64,000 nucleotides of DNA from JACVRW01 sp963827065 (GTDB lineage: Bacteria; Actinomycetota; Thermoleophilia; Solirubrobacterales; Thermoleophilaceae), in the NCBI GenBank assembly GCA_963827065.1, contig CAWGZM010000007.1:186001-250000 (forward strand), written 5' to 3'. Below are positions 8,087-15,522 of the stretch, in pieces (position 1 is the first letter of the stretch; each line of letters starts with the position of its first letter). The position numbers and the translations under genes were made by a program. The notes below the pieces were generated by a model. That model did not search any database, was not told the origin of the DNA, and worked only from the letters and a program-made list of their open reading frames with translations.

Positions 8087-9019
8087 ATGGCGCAGGTGAG
8101 TGAAGGCAGTGGTACGGGCGGCGCGGCGACCGGTCGCCGAAGCCGCATGCCTCTGGTTGCGCTGACCCTTGCTATTGCCTTTGCTTTGCTGGTTCCGCCC
8201 GCATCTGCGCAGGTAAGCGGTGGCGGGACGGAACCAGGGGTTGACTCGGCAACTCCCGTAGGGGGCTCAGCACCGGATACAAACCCGGAGCCGCCCGCTC
8301 TCGAGGTGCCCACCCCTACGCCTGAACCCTCCGCCACGCAGCCGGCGTCGGGTCCCGACACGCAGGCCCCGACACTCGAACCCACGCCTGTGCCGACCCA
8401 GGAGACAGCTCCCCAGCCGCCCGCCCCGTCACCTGAGACAACCGAGGTCGTCCAACCGCCGACCGAGCCATCCGCCCCGTCCAGCGGTCCTCAGCTCCCC
8501 GCCGCGAGCGAGCCACCGCCCGCCGAGGCCCCCGCGCCGCCGTCAGAGACCGCACCGGATTCGTCCGTGCTCGAGCACGCTGGTCCGACCGCGGACGCGC
8601 CGGCCGAGGCGCTCCCCGAGCCGGTTGTCGACTCCCCACCCCGGGCTGAGAGGGCAGCGGAGGCCATACTCCCCGAGGCGCTCAAGCTGATGGACGATCT
8701 TGCCGGGGTGAGAGGCACGATGACCATGTTGGCGGCGGAGGATCAGGCCCCGGCTGTTGGCGTGTCGCCGTCGCGGCCGGATTCCGGCCCGGCCCCCGAA
8801 GATTCGTCACCGGTGCCGTCTCCCGACCCATCTCCGCTGACCGGGGGTGCGGCGTCCGGAGCAGCGGGAGGCGTTCCCTCCGGTGGCGGATCCGCCGCCC
8901 TCTATGCGCTCCTGATTACCGTTGCCGCGTTCGCCCGCGGACTCTGGGGCCGGTTGCAATTGGTTCCCGTTCGCTGGCGTTCAGTGACGATCGTCGCTCT
9001 GAACGAACGGCCCGGCTAA
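8087..9019 (+). CDS. Proline-rich cell-surface or secreted protein, unknown function
   Basis: A 310-residue protein with no recognised domain. After about 20 polar residues there is a hydrophobic signal segment (residues 20-42, PLVALTLAIAFALLVPP) ending in ASAQ. Next comes a ~200-residue low-complexity region dominated by Pro, Ala, Glu, Thr and Ser (repeats such as PTPEPSA and PPAEAPAPP), and near the C-terminus a second hydrophobic segment followed by basic residues. The pattern suggests a stalk or wall-spanning protein held in the membrane at its C-terminus. I prefer the internal ATG at this start over an earlier one because AGGA lies 8 nt upstream and the signal peptide then begins correctly. 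No sortase motif is visible. Confidence 0.6.
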   Translation: MAQVSEGSGTGGAATGRRSRMPLVALTLAIAFALLVPPASAQVSGGGTEPGVDSATPVGGSAPDTNPEPPALEVPTPTPEPSATQPASGPDTQAPTLEPTPVPTQETAPQPPAPSPETTEVVQPPTEPSAPSSGPQLPAASEPPPAEAPAPPSETAPDSSVLEHAGPTADAPAEALPEPVVDSPPRAERAAEAILPEALKLMDDLAGVRGTMTMLAAEDQAPAVGVSPSRPDSGPAPEDSSPVPSPDPSPLTGGAASGAAGGVPSGGGSAALYALLITVAAFARGLWGRLQLVPVRWRSVTIVALNERPG

Positions 9020-9109
9020 GGCCTCCAGGCCAGCCAGTCCGAGCCCGGTGCGCAGGCGCCCGGGTGCACCGTTCGATTCAGGAGTAGGACCGTGAAAAGG
9101 AGATATTGC

Positions 9110-9208
9110 GTGGGGGGCACGAAGTGGCAACCCTCCTGGGCTGCAGCGCTGGCGCCGGTGCCACCCCCGCCCAGACGACTGCGCCATCGCTCGGGAGGTG
9201 CGGCGTGA
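9110..9208 (+). CDS. Candidate 32-residue leader peptide coupled to the anti-sigma kinase gene
   Basis: A GTG preceded by the strongest ribosome binding site in this region (AAAAGGAG, 7-nt spacer) opens a 32-codon frame. Its TGA overlaps the GTG of the next gene as GTGA, exactly the coupling used by neighbouring genes. The peptide is tryptophan-, proline- and arginine-rich and matches no family I know. It may be a real small protein or a leader whose translation loads ribosomes onto the kinase gene. Confidence 0.4.
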   Translation: MGGTKWQPSWAAALAPVPPPPRRLRHRSGGAA

Positions 9209-9642
9209 AGCGGGAGAGATGGCTGCCGGCCACGCCCGCCAGCGCCCAGGGTGCGCGTTCCATTGTGCGTGAGGCGGCCGCCGAGGCCGGTCTCGAGAGC
9301 GACTCCGCGTGGGAACTGATGGTGGCCTCGACCGAGGCGGTCACGAACGCCGTGCAGCACGGCAAGGCCTGGCCAAACGACTGCGTCCTGTTCGCAACCG
9401 AGCCGTGCCCGCGTGGTCTGCGAGTGGAGGTCTGCGACCTCGGCACGTTCGACAGCGCGCTCGAGCCGGCCCCGCTTGAGGCGACGTCTGGCCGCGGCAT
9501 GCAGATCATCGCGGCGCTCGTCGACCGCCTCGAGGTGAGACACGGAGACGGGCGCACGCTCGTACGGTTCGAGAAGCACAGAGACACGGCTCCCCGGCAG
9601 GCGACCGCAAGCGCGAGTAGGAGACGCGTGCGAGCAGCGTGA
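9205..9642 (+). CDS. Anti-sigma regulatory factor, RsbW-like serine kinase
   Basis: A 145-residue single-domain HATPase_c protein. The N-box ASTEAVTNAVQHG (residues ~37-49), the D-x-G (CDLG) of the G1 box and the GRGMQII of the G2 box mark the Bergerat ATP fold used by RsbW/SpoIIAB-type kinases, which bind a sigma factor or phosphorylate an anti-anti-sigma partner. No partner gene is adjacent. The GTG start was chosen because GGGAGG lies 6 nt upstream and the start overlaps the stop of the 32-codon frame. A longer in-frame extension exists but begins with TTG only 3 nt after the upstream ribosome binding site. Confidence 0.8.
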   Translation: MKRERWLPATPASAQGARSIVREAAAEAGLESDSAWELMVASTEAVTNAVQHGKAWPNDCVLFATEPCPRGLRVEVCDLGTFDSALEPAPLEATSGRGMQIIAALVDRLEVRHGDGRTLVRFEKHRDTAPRQATASASRRRVRAA

Positions 9643-9782
9643 ACCGGTGCCGCAGTTCACCCCGCGATCCACGAACACGCGGCCGGTCGGAGAGCGTCGA
9701 GGAGATTTGAGCACTGGCGCTCATCCCCGCCTCACAAGTCGCTACAAGCCCCCAGACAGCTGCCGCCCGGCTGACGATGGGC

Positions 9783-10625
9783 TCACACCTTGCGGTAGCG
9801 AGCGTCCACCATCGAATAGGCGGCGAACCCCATCAGGCCCGCGGCGACGATGCCGAGTAGGAGCGGCCCGTAGGACGCCTGGCCGAGCGCGGTCAACGCG
9901 CCGTCGAGGCTCACCGCCTCGTCGGGGTCGAAGTCGATCGCGGCCCTGATGAAGAACCAGCCGATAAGCACGAACACGACCATGCGCGCGAAGTGCCCGA
10001 AGACTCCGAGGGCGGTGAAGCCGCGCCGCATAAGCTCGCTCATCTGCTCCGTCTTCGAGCTCTCGAGGAAGCTCCGCGTCAGTCCCTTCCAGCCCTGCTG
10101 GAGCCCGGCGCCGATCACCACCACGCCGATGGCGCCCACGATGAGCTGCCCGGCCGGCCAGCCGAGCACCCCGCCGGTCTGCTCCTTCGGGCTGCCCGAG
10201 TCGGCGCCCGACCCCACCAGGATCGAGATGGCCGTGATGCAGAGGATCAGGTAGCCGACTCCGCTCGCGAGCGCGTCGATCCGCTCCTTGAAGTCGTCCG
10301 AGTCCTCACGGCCGTGGCCGAGTGCGGCCCGTGCCAGGCGCCAGAGGCCGTAGCCCGCGAGCCCCACCGCTGTGAGAATCAGCAGGACCTTGCCGAACGG
10401 CTGCTCGGCGATCGTCTTGAGCGCGCCGTTCTGGTTCGTGGTCTCGCCGCCGTCGCCGAGGGCGAGCTTGATCGCGAGCAGCCCGATGATCGCGTAGATC
10501 ACCCCGCGCACGAAGATGCCGGCGCGCGCGAGCATCTCGAAAGCGCGCGTGCGCGTGATGTCCTCGCCCGTCGAGCGAGCCTGCTTGATCGGGGCCGCCG
10601 CCGCGGCGGCCGGGTCGTGTTCCAT
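9783..10625 (-). CDS. DUF1206 membrane protein
   Basis: A 280-residue integral membrane protein built of three repeated two-helix modules, each opening with a basic/aromatic ARAGIFVRGVIYAIIG-like segment and closing with a GxAGYGLWR- or GLQQGWKG-like motif. That three-fold pattern defines DUF1206, a family of unknown function common in Actinobacteria. It is the last gene of a PAP2 phosphatase/lipid kinase/DUF1206 operon; its ATG directly follows the TAG of the kinase gene, so a role at the membrane connected with lipid phosphates is a reasonable guess from context only. Confidence 0.85.
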   Translation of the reverse strand: MEHDPAAAAAAPIKQARSTGEDITRTRAFEMLARAGIFVRGVIYAIIGLLAIKLALGDGGETTNQNGALKTIAEQPFGKVLLILTAVGLAGYGLWRLARAALGHGREDSDDFKERIDALASGVGYLILCITAISILVGSGADSGSPKEQTGGVLGWPAGQLIVGAIGVVVIGAGLQQGWKGLTRSFLESSKTEQMSELMRRGFTALGVFGHFARMVVFVLIGWFFIRAAIDFDPDEAVSLDGALTALGQASYGPLLLGIVAAGLMGFAAYSMVDARYRKV

Positions 10626-11513
10626 CTAGAGCTCCCTTCCGTTGGCCCGCGGTACGCACACCGTCAGCGCCCCCGGCTCGATCTCCGCCTTGAACTTCCT
10701 GACCTTGCTGCGGTCGCCGCCGTCGAGCTCGTAGCGGACCTTTCGGTCGAGCTTGACCGCCACCTGCTTCGCCTTCGTCGTGCGCACGAAGGGCGAGCGG
10801 CTCGGGTCGCCGACCGCGGTGCGGGCGAGCGTCCGGCCCCACTGGAGGAGGCCGTCGGCCGTGACGATCCCGAGCTCGAGCACGCCGTCGTCCGGGCGGG
10901 CGTCGGGGAACACCTCGACGCCCCCGAAGACCTCGCCCAGGTTGCCGAGCAGGATGCAGCTCGCCGGGCCCTCGTACCAGTCCACTGCGTCGACGGTGAT
11001 CTCGGCGTCGAATGACTCGCGGCGCAGGTGGCGCGAGCCGCTCAGCACGTAAGCGGCGCGGCCGAGCCGCTCCTTGAGAGCGTCGGCGTCGCGGATCATG
11101 GCCGCGTCGAAGCCCGCGCCAGCCATGACGGCGAAGCGCTCGTCGCGAAAGCGGCCGACGTCGAGGCTGCGGCGCTCGCCGCGCAGCCCGATTGCGACCG
11201 CTCGCTCGATCTCCTGCGGGATGCCCAGGTTCGAGGCGAACAGGTTGGCGGTGCCCGCGGGGAGCACGGCGAGCGCGGCGTCCCTGCCCGCGAGCGCGCC
11301 AATGGCACGGCGCACCGTCCCGTCGCCGCCCCAGACGAAGAACAGCTCGGCGCCCTCGTCGAGCGCCCGCTCGATCTGCTCGGCGGTGGGCTTGGCCTTC
11401 GGCACCTCGTACCAGAGCGGCTCGTCGATGCCGGCTCGCTCGAGGACGCGCCGCAGCTCCGGCAAGCCCCTGCCGAACGTCTTGGATGCGTTGGCCACCA
11501 CCGCGACCTTCAT
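10626..11513 (-). CDS. Diacylglycerol kinase family lipid kinase
   Basis: A 295-residue DagK/YegS-type kinase. It has the nucleotide-binding GGDGTV motif near 64, the PAGTANLFASNLGIP segment near 90, a GAGFDA motif and the C-terminal beta domain with FPDARPDDGVLEL. Such enzymes phosphorylate diacylglycerol or related lipids with ATP. The ATG overlaps the stop of the upstream PAP2 phosphatase gene (ATGA). Pairing with a phosphatase suggests opposing reactions on lipid phosphates. The exact lipid is not readable from sequence. Confidence 0.88.
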   Translation of the reverse strand: MKVAVVANASKTFGRGLPELRRVLERAGIDEPLWYEVPKAKPTAEQIERALDEGAELFFVWGGDGTVRRAIGALAGRDAALAVLPAGTANLFASNLGIPQEIERAVAIGLRGERRSLDVGRFRDERFAVMAGAGFDAAMIRDADALKERLGRAAYVLSGSRHLRRESFDAEITVDAVDWYEGPASCILLGNLGEVFGGVEVFPDARPDDGVLELGIVTADGLLQWGRTLARTAVGDPSRSPFVRTTKAKQVAVKLDRKVRYELDGGDRSKVRKFKAEIEPGALTVCVPRANGREL

Positions 11514-12310
11514 GCCACGACGCGCTCCTTGGGCGGGGACCGGGTGGCGCCGCCAGTGTGCGTGGCGCGTGCGGCGTCCGCCGCGCGGCAGGCGAACAGC
11601 AGCACGATCACGGCGCCGGCGCCCACGAGCAGACCGCCGCCCTCGTCGAGCGGATGGTGCATGCCGCGGTACATGCGGGAGAGCCCCACGAACAGCGGGA
11701 CGAGGATCGCCACGAGCCAGGCGGCGATCTTGGTGCCGCGGCTGGGGAAGCGCGATGTGAGCAGGATCATGAGGCCCGCGTAGACCGCGAACGAGGCGGC
11801 CACGTGGCCGGAGGGGTAGCTCGCGTCAGCCTCGAGGTCCTCGAGCCGGTTGACGTCAGGACGCTCGCGCGGCACCACGATCGTCGTGATCCGGTAGGTC
11901 GCCGACTCCACCGCCAGCACGAAGGCCGCGAAGCCCACGATCAGCCACTTGCGCATGAAGGCGGCAGCGATCGCCACGAGGCCGACGAGGATCGGGAGCA
12001 CCGGCGCGCCGCCGACGGTCGAGCCGACCTCCGAGACGTCGGTCAGGAACGGCGTGCGCTCGGCCACGATCGTGTCGACGACGTCCTGGTCCTCGCCCCC
12101 GAGACCGAGCTCACCCACGAGCAGCTCCATGGTGAGGAGCGCGAGCAGGATGGAGGCGAGCACAAGCACGGCGAGGCCCGTGAACAGAGCGGCGAAGAAG
12201 ACCGCTGCCGGGTGGCGCCCGCGCATGCGGTGGGCGAACCGCTCCGCAGCGCCGCCGCTTGCGGCGGTCAAGACCGGCAGATGTGCCTTCGAGCGGGCGC
12301 GCGCCTCCAT
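11510..12310 (-). CDS. PAP2 superfamily phosphatase
   Basis: A 266-residue membrane phosphatase with five or six hydrophobic helices and the three PAP2 motifs: RERPD (C1), YPSGHVA (C2, with the proton-donating His) and SRMYRGMHHPLD (C3, nucleophile His). The lysine usually found seven residues before the C1 Arg-Pro is a Thr here. Members dephosphorylate phosphatidic acid or undecaprenyl pyrophosphate. I chose this ATG because AAAGGA sits about 8 nt upstream; the frame stays open for 54 more codons of basic, unlikely sequence. It heads the operon with the lipid kinase. Confidence 0.85.
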   Translation of the reverse strand: MEARARSKAHLPVLTAASGGAAERFAHRMRGRHPAAVFFAALFTGLAVLVLASILLALLTMELLVGELGLGGEDQDVVDTIVAERTPFLTDVSEVGSTVGGAPVLPILVGLVAIAAAFMRKWLIVGFAAFVLAVESATYRITTIVVPRERPDVNRLEDLEADASYPSGHVAASFAVYAGLMILLTSRFPSRGTKIAAWLVAILVPLFVGLSRMYRGMHHPLDEGGGLLVGAGAVIVLLFACRAADAARATHTGGATRSPPKERVVA

Positions 12311-12514
12311 GCGCTTTTTCCTTTCGGATCGGCGGGTACGGATTCCCCGACGCCAGCTCTCATACCTTGACTGCGCTCCTTTCATTCCTCCTTGCATCCT
12401 CAGTCGGCGCCGCCATTGCCGCGATCGTCTGGCGCCGCCGCGGTCGGGTCGCGCCGAGCCGCGAGCTCCCATGGCGTGCCGGCCGGGCCCTCCGGCGCCG
12501 TTCAGGGCACGCCG

Positions 12515-12540
12515 GGAGGCCCGGTTCCCGCTGGGCCTCC
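12515..12540 (-). terminator. Hairpin downstream of the secreted SOD/CHRD-like gene
   Basis: An 8-bp perfect stem (GGAGGCCC/GGGCCTCC) with a 10-nt loop begins 18 nt after the stop codon of the upstream minus-strand gene and lies ahead of the PAP2 start. There is no U-tract; it could be a terminator or a processing stem. Confidence 0.35.
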
Positions 12541-12557
12541 GGCCGTCCTGCCGGTTG

Positions 12558-13112
12558 TTACGGCTTCGGGCCCTTGGCGTGCACCGGGTGTGGCTTCTTG
12601 GTCTTGCTCTTGCCGCCGGCCTTGCTCGCAGTCAGGTCACCGCAGGCGATGATGGTGCCGGCCGGCAGGCCGTTGGTAGGCGTTGCCACGTGGACGTTCA
12701 CGGAGTAGCGCTTGGAGGGATCGGCGTTGAACGTCGCCGACTTGCCTCTCGTGTTCGCGTTCCCCGACTCGTTTGCGGTCAGCGTCCCGTTTGCGCCGAC
12801 CTGCGTGCGGTAGGTCCAGCCCGGGACCGGCGCGCCCGTCGCCGCGCACGTGCCTTCGTGAACGTGCCACAGATACATGGTGCCGGCAGCGAGGTTGCGC
12901 ATGTGCAGGCTCGCCTTGTTGTTCTTCTTGCCGTCGACAAGCCGGGCGCTGCCCCTGACGCTGGCGAGGCCGGCGGTGGTGGCGGCCGGATTGACGGCAG
13001 TCAGCGAAGCCTTGTACGGCTTCGCGGAGTGGCCGCCGCCGGCCGTCGCCGGGCCGGCGACCCCGATCGCGAAAATCGAGGCCACGGCGGCCACACTGAC
13101 ACGGCGGATCAT
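12558..13112 (-). CDS. Secreted SOD/CHRD-like beta-sandwich protein
   Basis: A 184-residue exported protein. Residues 1-25 are a signal peptide ending ATAGG. The mature part resembles a Cu/Zn-SOD or CHRD-type beta sandwich: strands around SLTAVNP, an H-V-H-E-G-T-C motif near residue 83, and a final NVHVA plus TIIACGDL strand reminiscent of the SOD disulfide cysteine. Too few metal-binding histidines are visible to call it an active dismutase. The tail is basic (KSKTKKPHPVHAKGPKP), which may hold it to the wall or membrane. GAGGAGG lies 7 nt before the ATG. It is transcribed away from the lipoprotein gene. Confidence 0.55.
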   Translation of the reverse strand: MIRRVSVAAVASIFAIGVAGPATAGGGHSAKPYKASLTAVNPAATTAGLASVRGSARLVDGKKNNKASLHMRNLAAGTMYLWHVHEGTCAATGAPVPGWTYRTQVGANGTLTANESGNANTRGKSATFNADPSKRYSVNVHVATPTNGLPAGTIIACGDLTASKAGGKSKTKKPHPVHAKGPKP

Positions 13113-13552
13113 TGCAATTCCTCCTCGGGTACGGACAGGCGCGACGTGCGCGAATTCCGATACCTAAAACGCGCCGCAGCGGTCAGGGTTGCAGAGTTCG
13201 CGAAAAGCAGCGGACCACCGAGCCCCAGCGCCACCTCCCTCTCCACGCCCGTGCGCGCGGCATCGGCTCTGGACCGCGCCACGCTGGTCGTCGAGTGCAA
13301 CAGCACGCCAGGCGGGGCCGCTGCTGTTGCCTCAAGCGGTGGTGCAGCGTGTCGTCAAGCTGCGGCTCGTCGGCCGCAACGGACAGAGGCCGGTTTGGAG
13401 CTACCGGCCACGTCGTGCCGGCCATGCAGGAGGACGCGGCCGCTACCGTTTCCCGCCTTGTCGGGCTCGACTGACACCCCGCGTTTGCAATCCGTTTGCA
13501 CTCCGGCCCGAGAATCGGCCGCAAACCCGCTGCTAGAGCCGGCGAGCGTAAG
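13113..13552 (+). other. Divergent intergenic region between the SOD-like gene and the binding-protein gene
   Basis: A 440-nt gap without a convincing gene. Frames crossing it have no ribosome binding site and no recognisable motif. It must hold promoters for both flanking genes. Visible features are a tandem 11-nt repeat near its right end (listed separately) and several short CCGG-rich inverted repeats around 13392-13425. I found no known riboswitch core. Confidence 0.5.
13483..13504 (+). repeat. Tandem 11-nt direct repeat upstream of the lipoprotein gene
   Basis: GTTTGCAATCC is followed immediately by GTTTGCACTCC (10 of 11 identical), ending 48 nt before the lipoprotein start. One helical turn apart, the copies would face the same side of the DNA, as expected for a dimeric activator or repressor site. 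This is an inference from spacing only. Confidence 0.35.
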
Positions 13553-14521
13553 ATGCAGGCACGATCGCTAGTAATACCTGGCGTGCCGGGACGAATGATG
13601 CTGTCCGCCGCGGCCTGCCTTGCGGCGGCCACGCTCGCGCTCGGCTGCCAGGAGTCCGGGTTCGACGAGTCGAAGGAGACCGCGCGGCCCCTCAAGGTCC
13701 AGCACATCGACGCCGACCTCGCCGGAACGAAGGTCCCCGGGCAGGCCGAGCGTCCGTTCACGCTGACGGCCGATGCGCTCGGTGACTCGCTTGCACTGGG
13801 CGTGCGGCCTGTGGGCGCCGCGCTGCCGGGCGGCGAGGTTCCCGCCTACATGCGATCGGAGGCGTCCGGCATCGAGGTGGTCCCGCCCGTGAGACGCGGC
13901 GAGCTGGGCGCCGTAGCGGCCGCCGATCCGGACCTGATCCTCGGCAGCCACGAGCTCCAGGGCCCGCTCTATCCGTCCCTCAACAAGATCGCTCCGACGG
14001 TGATGAGCGACGGCGGCGGCGCGTCGTGGGAGCTGACGGTGCGGCTCCACGGAGAGGCGCTCGGCCGAACGAACGACGCCGAGCGGCTTCTGATCGACTG
14101 GGACCGCCGCGTGGCCGCGCTGCGCTCTCGCCTCGGGGACAACGCGCCGGACACCGAGGTGTCGGTGGTGCTCGTCGGGCGGAACGGGACCCTGATGGCC
14201 GGCGCTGACTCCTTTCCCGGGCGCGTGCTGAGCGACGTCGGGCTCGCACGCCCGCCGTCCCAGGACGGGGTGCGCGAGTCCGAGACCGTGTCGCCCGATC
14301 AGATTCCCGCGCTCGACGGCCGCGTGGTCCTGCTCTCGGTCGCGCCCGGCGCGCAAGAACGCCTCTCGGAGCTCGAGTCGAACCCGCTTTGGAAGCGGCT
14401 GCGCGCGGTGCGCTCGGGCGCGGTCGAGCGGGTCGACGCGGGCACGTGGTGGTCCGGCGGCGGCATCCTGGCCGCGCGGGCCGCACTCGGCGATCTAGAG
14501 CGCATCCTCGTCGGCAGCTGA
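13553..14521 (+). CDS. Lipoprotein, FecB/TroA-like periplasmic binding protein
   Basis: A 322-residue exported protein. A hydrophobic stretch after the basic N-terminus ends in the lipobox LALGC, so it should be lipidated at Cys27. The mature part follows the helical-backbone metal or siderophore binding fold: RGELGAVAAADPDLILGS is the family's loop before the first Asp-Leu-Ile strand, followed by a long helix (TNDAERLLIDWDRRVAALRSRL), SVVLVGRNG and DGRVVLLSVAP. It probably binds an iron complex or a cobamide. No permease or ATPase gene is adjacent. The ribosome binding site is weak; a second ATG lies 15 codons in. Confidence 0.75.
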   Translation: MQARSLVIPGVPGRMMLSAAACLAAATLALGCQESGFDESKETARPLKVQHIDADLAGTKVPGQAERPFTLTADALGDSLALGVRPVGAALPGGEVPAYMRSEASGIEVVPPVRRGELGAVAAADPDLILGSHELQGPLYPSLNKIAPTVMSDGGGASWELTVRLHGEALGRTNDAERLLIDWDRRVAALRSRLGDNAPDTEVSVVLVGRNGTLMAGADSFPGRVLSDVGLARPPSQDGVRESETVSPDQIPALDGRVVLLSVAPGAQERLSELESNPLWKRLRAVRSGAVERVDAGTWWSGGGILAARAALGDLERILVGS

Positions 14522-14568
14522 CCCAGGTCTACTGAACCCCCCTCGATCTGCCGATCAGGAGGGGAAGG

Positions 14569-15522
14569 ATGACCCTCGAACCCCTCGACGCCCTGTCGCG
14601 GCTGGCCGCCCGGCGCTTTGCGAGCTTTGCCGACGCCGCCAACGCCGTGCTCGATCTGCTCGCCGGAGCCGTGCCCGGCGGCTGTGTCCTGCTCGGCCAG
14701 GTGGACTGGGACGCAGGCGAGTGCCGTGTCCTCGACGCCCGCGGCGGCGTGGTGGAGCGCGGCTCCTCACTGCCCCTGTCCGGCGGCGGCGACGGCTCCG
14801 GCCTGATCTGGCCCGAGGCCCTCGCATCGGTCTGCCCCGGCGCGTGGGTCACCGCCCCGCTCGACGCCGCCGACGGCAGCGTCGTGGCGCTCCTGATCGC
14901 GAGCCCGGGCGCCGAAGTGGCGCCGCCGCGCTACCTCGCCCAGCTGCTGCTCGTGGCGTCGCGCATCCTCTCCTACGAGTGGGAGAGCATCTCGACGAGG
15001 GCCGAGCTGCACCGGCTCACCGAGGCGGTCCGCGACCGCGAGCACACCGAACCGGTGACGGGGCTCCCCAACCGCGGAGCCCTGCTCGGAGCGCTCGAGC
15101 GCGAGTGGGAGCTGGCCCGGCGCGGCAGCGTCGAGACCTTCGTGGTCGTCGCTCACCTGGATGAGCGCTCCACAGTCGCCGAGCGGCACGGCCAGGCAGT
15201 CGCCGACCTGATCCTGAGGGACGTGGCCGATGTCCTCACCGGAGCGGTCCGGCGCGCCGACCACCTTGGCCAGATCGCCGACGACGCGCTCGCAATCGCC
15301 CTGGTCGGCTGCAAGGGCGAGGAGGGCGCTCGAGCGTTCGTCGCCAGGGTCGCACGGGGGCTCGACCGCGTGGCGGCGGCGAGACCCGCCCCGGCCCGGC
15401 TGTCATACGGAATTCAAGGGCTGGCTGACACCGGCTCGGCTGCCGAGGCGGTCGAGCTCGCCGAGGTGTCCGCTCGCGCCGCCAATCCGGTCACGAGCGA
15501 CTCGATCGAGGAGCTTGCGTGA
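14569..15522 (+). CDS. GAF-like plus degenerate GGDEF domain protein
   Basis: A 317-residue protein with an N-terminal GAF-like region (about 15-140) and a C-terminal diguanylate-cyclase fold starting at the typical EPVTGLPNRGAL segment near 160. The catalytic GGDEF position reads ADDAL (residues 237-241) and the following acidic pattern is also lost, so c-di-GMP synthesis is unlikely; it may be a nucleotide sensor or scaffold. No inhibitory RxxD site is clear. A strong AGGAGGGG precedes the ATG. The stop overlaps the GTG of the MshEN/coiled-coil gene, so the two proteins should be made together. Confidence 0.75.
   Translation: MTLEPLDALSRLAARRFASFADAANAVLDLLAGAVPGGCVLLGQVDWDAGECRVLDARGGVVERGSSLPLSGGGDGSGLIWPEALASVCPGAWVTAPLDAADGSVVALLIASPGAEVAPPRYLAQLLLVASRILSYEWESISTRAELHRLTEAVRDREHTEPVTGLPNRGALLGALEREWELARRGSVETFVVVAHLDERSTVAERHGQAVADLILRDVADVLTGAVRRADHLGQIADDALAIALVGCKGEEGARAFVARVARGLDRVAAARPAPARLSYGIQGLADTGSAAEAVELAEVSARAANPVTSDSIEELA

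Noticed and set aside
13558..13572. Resemblance of GATCGCTAGTAAT to a conserved 16S rRNA stretch
   Set aside because: The match is about 13 nt with no flanking rRNA sequence, and it lies at the start of a lipoprotein gene; treated as coincidence.
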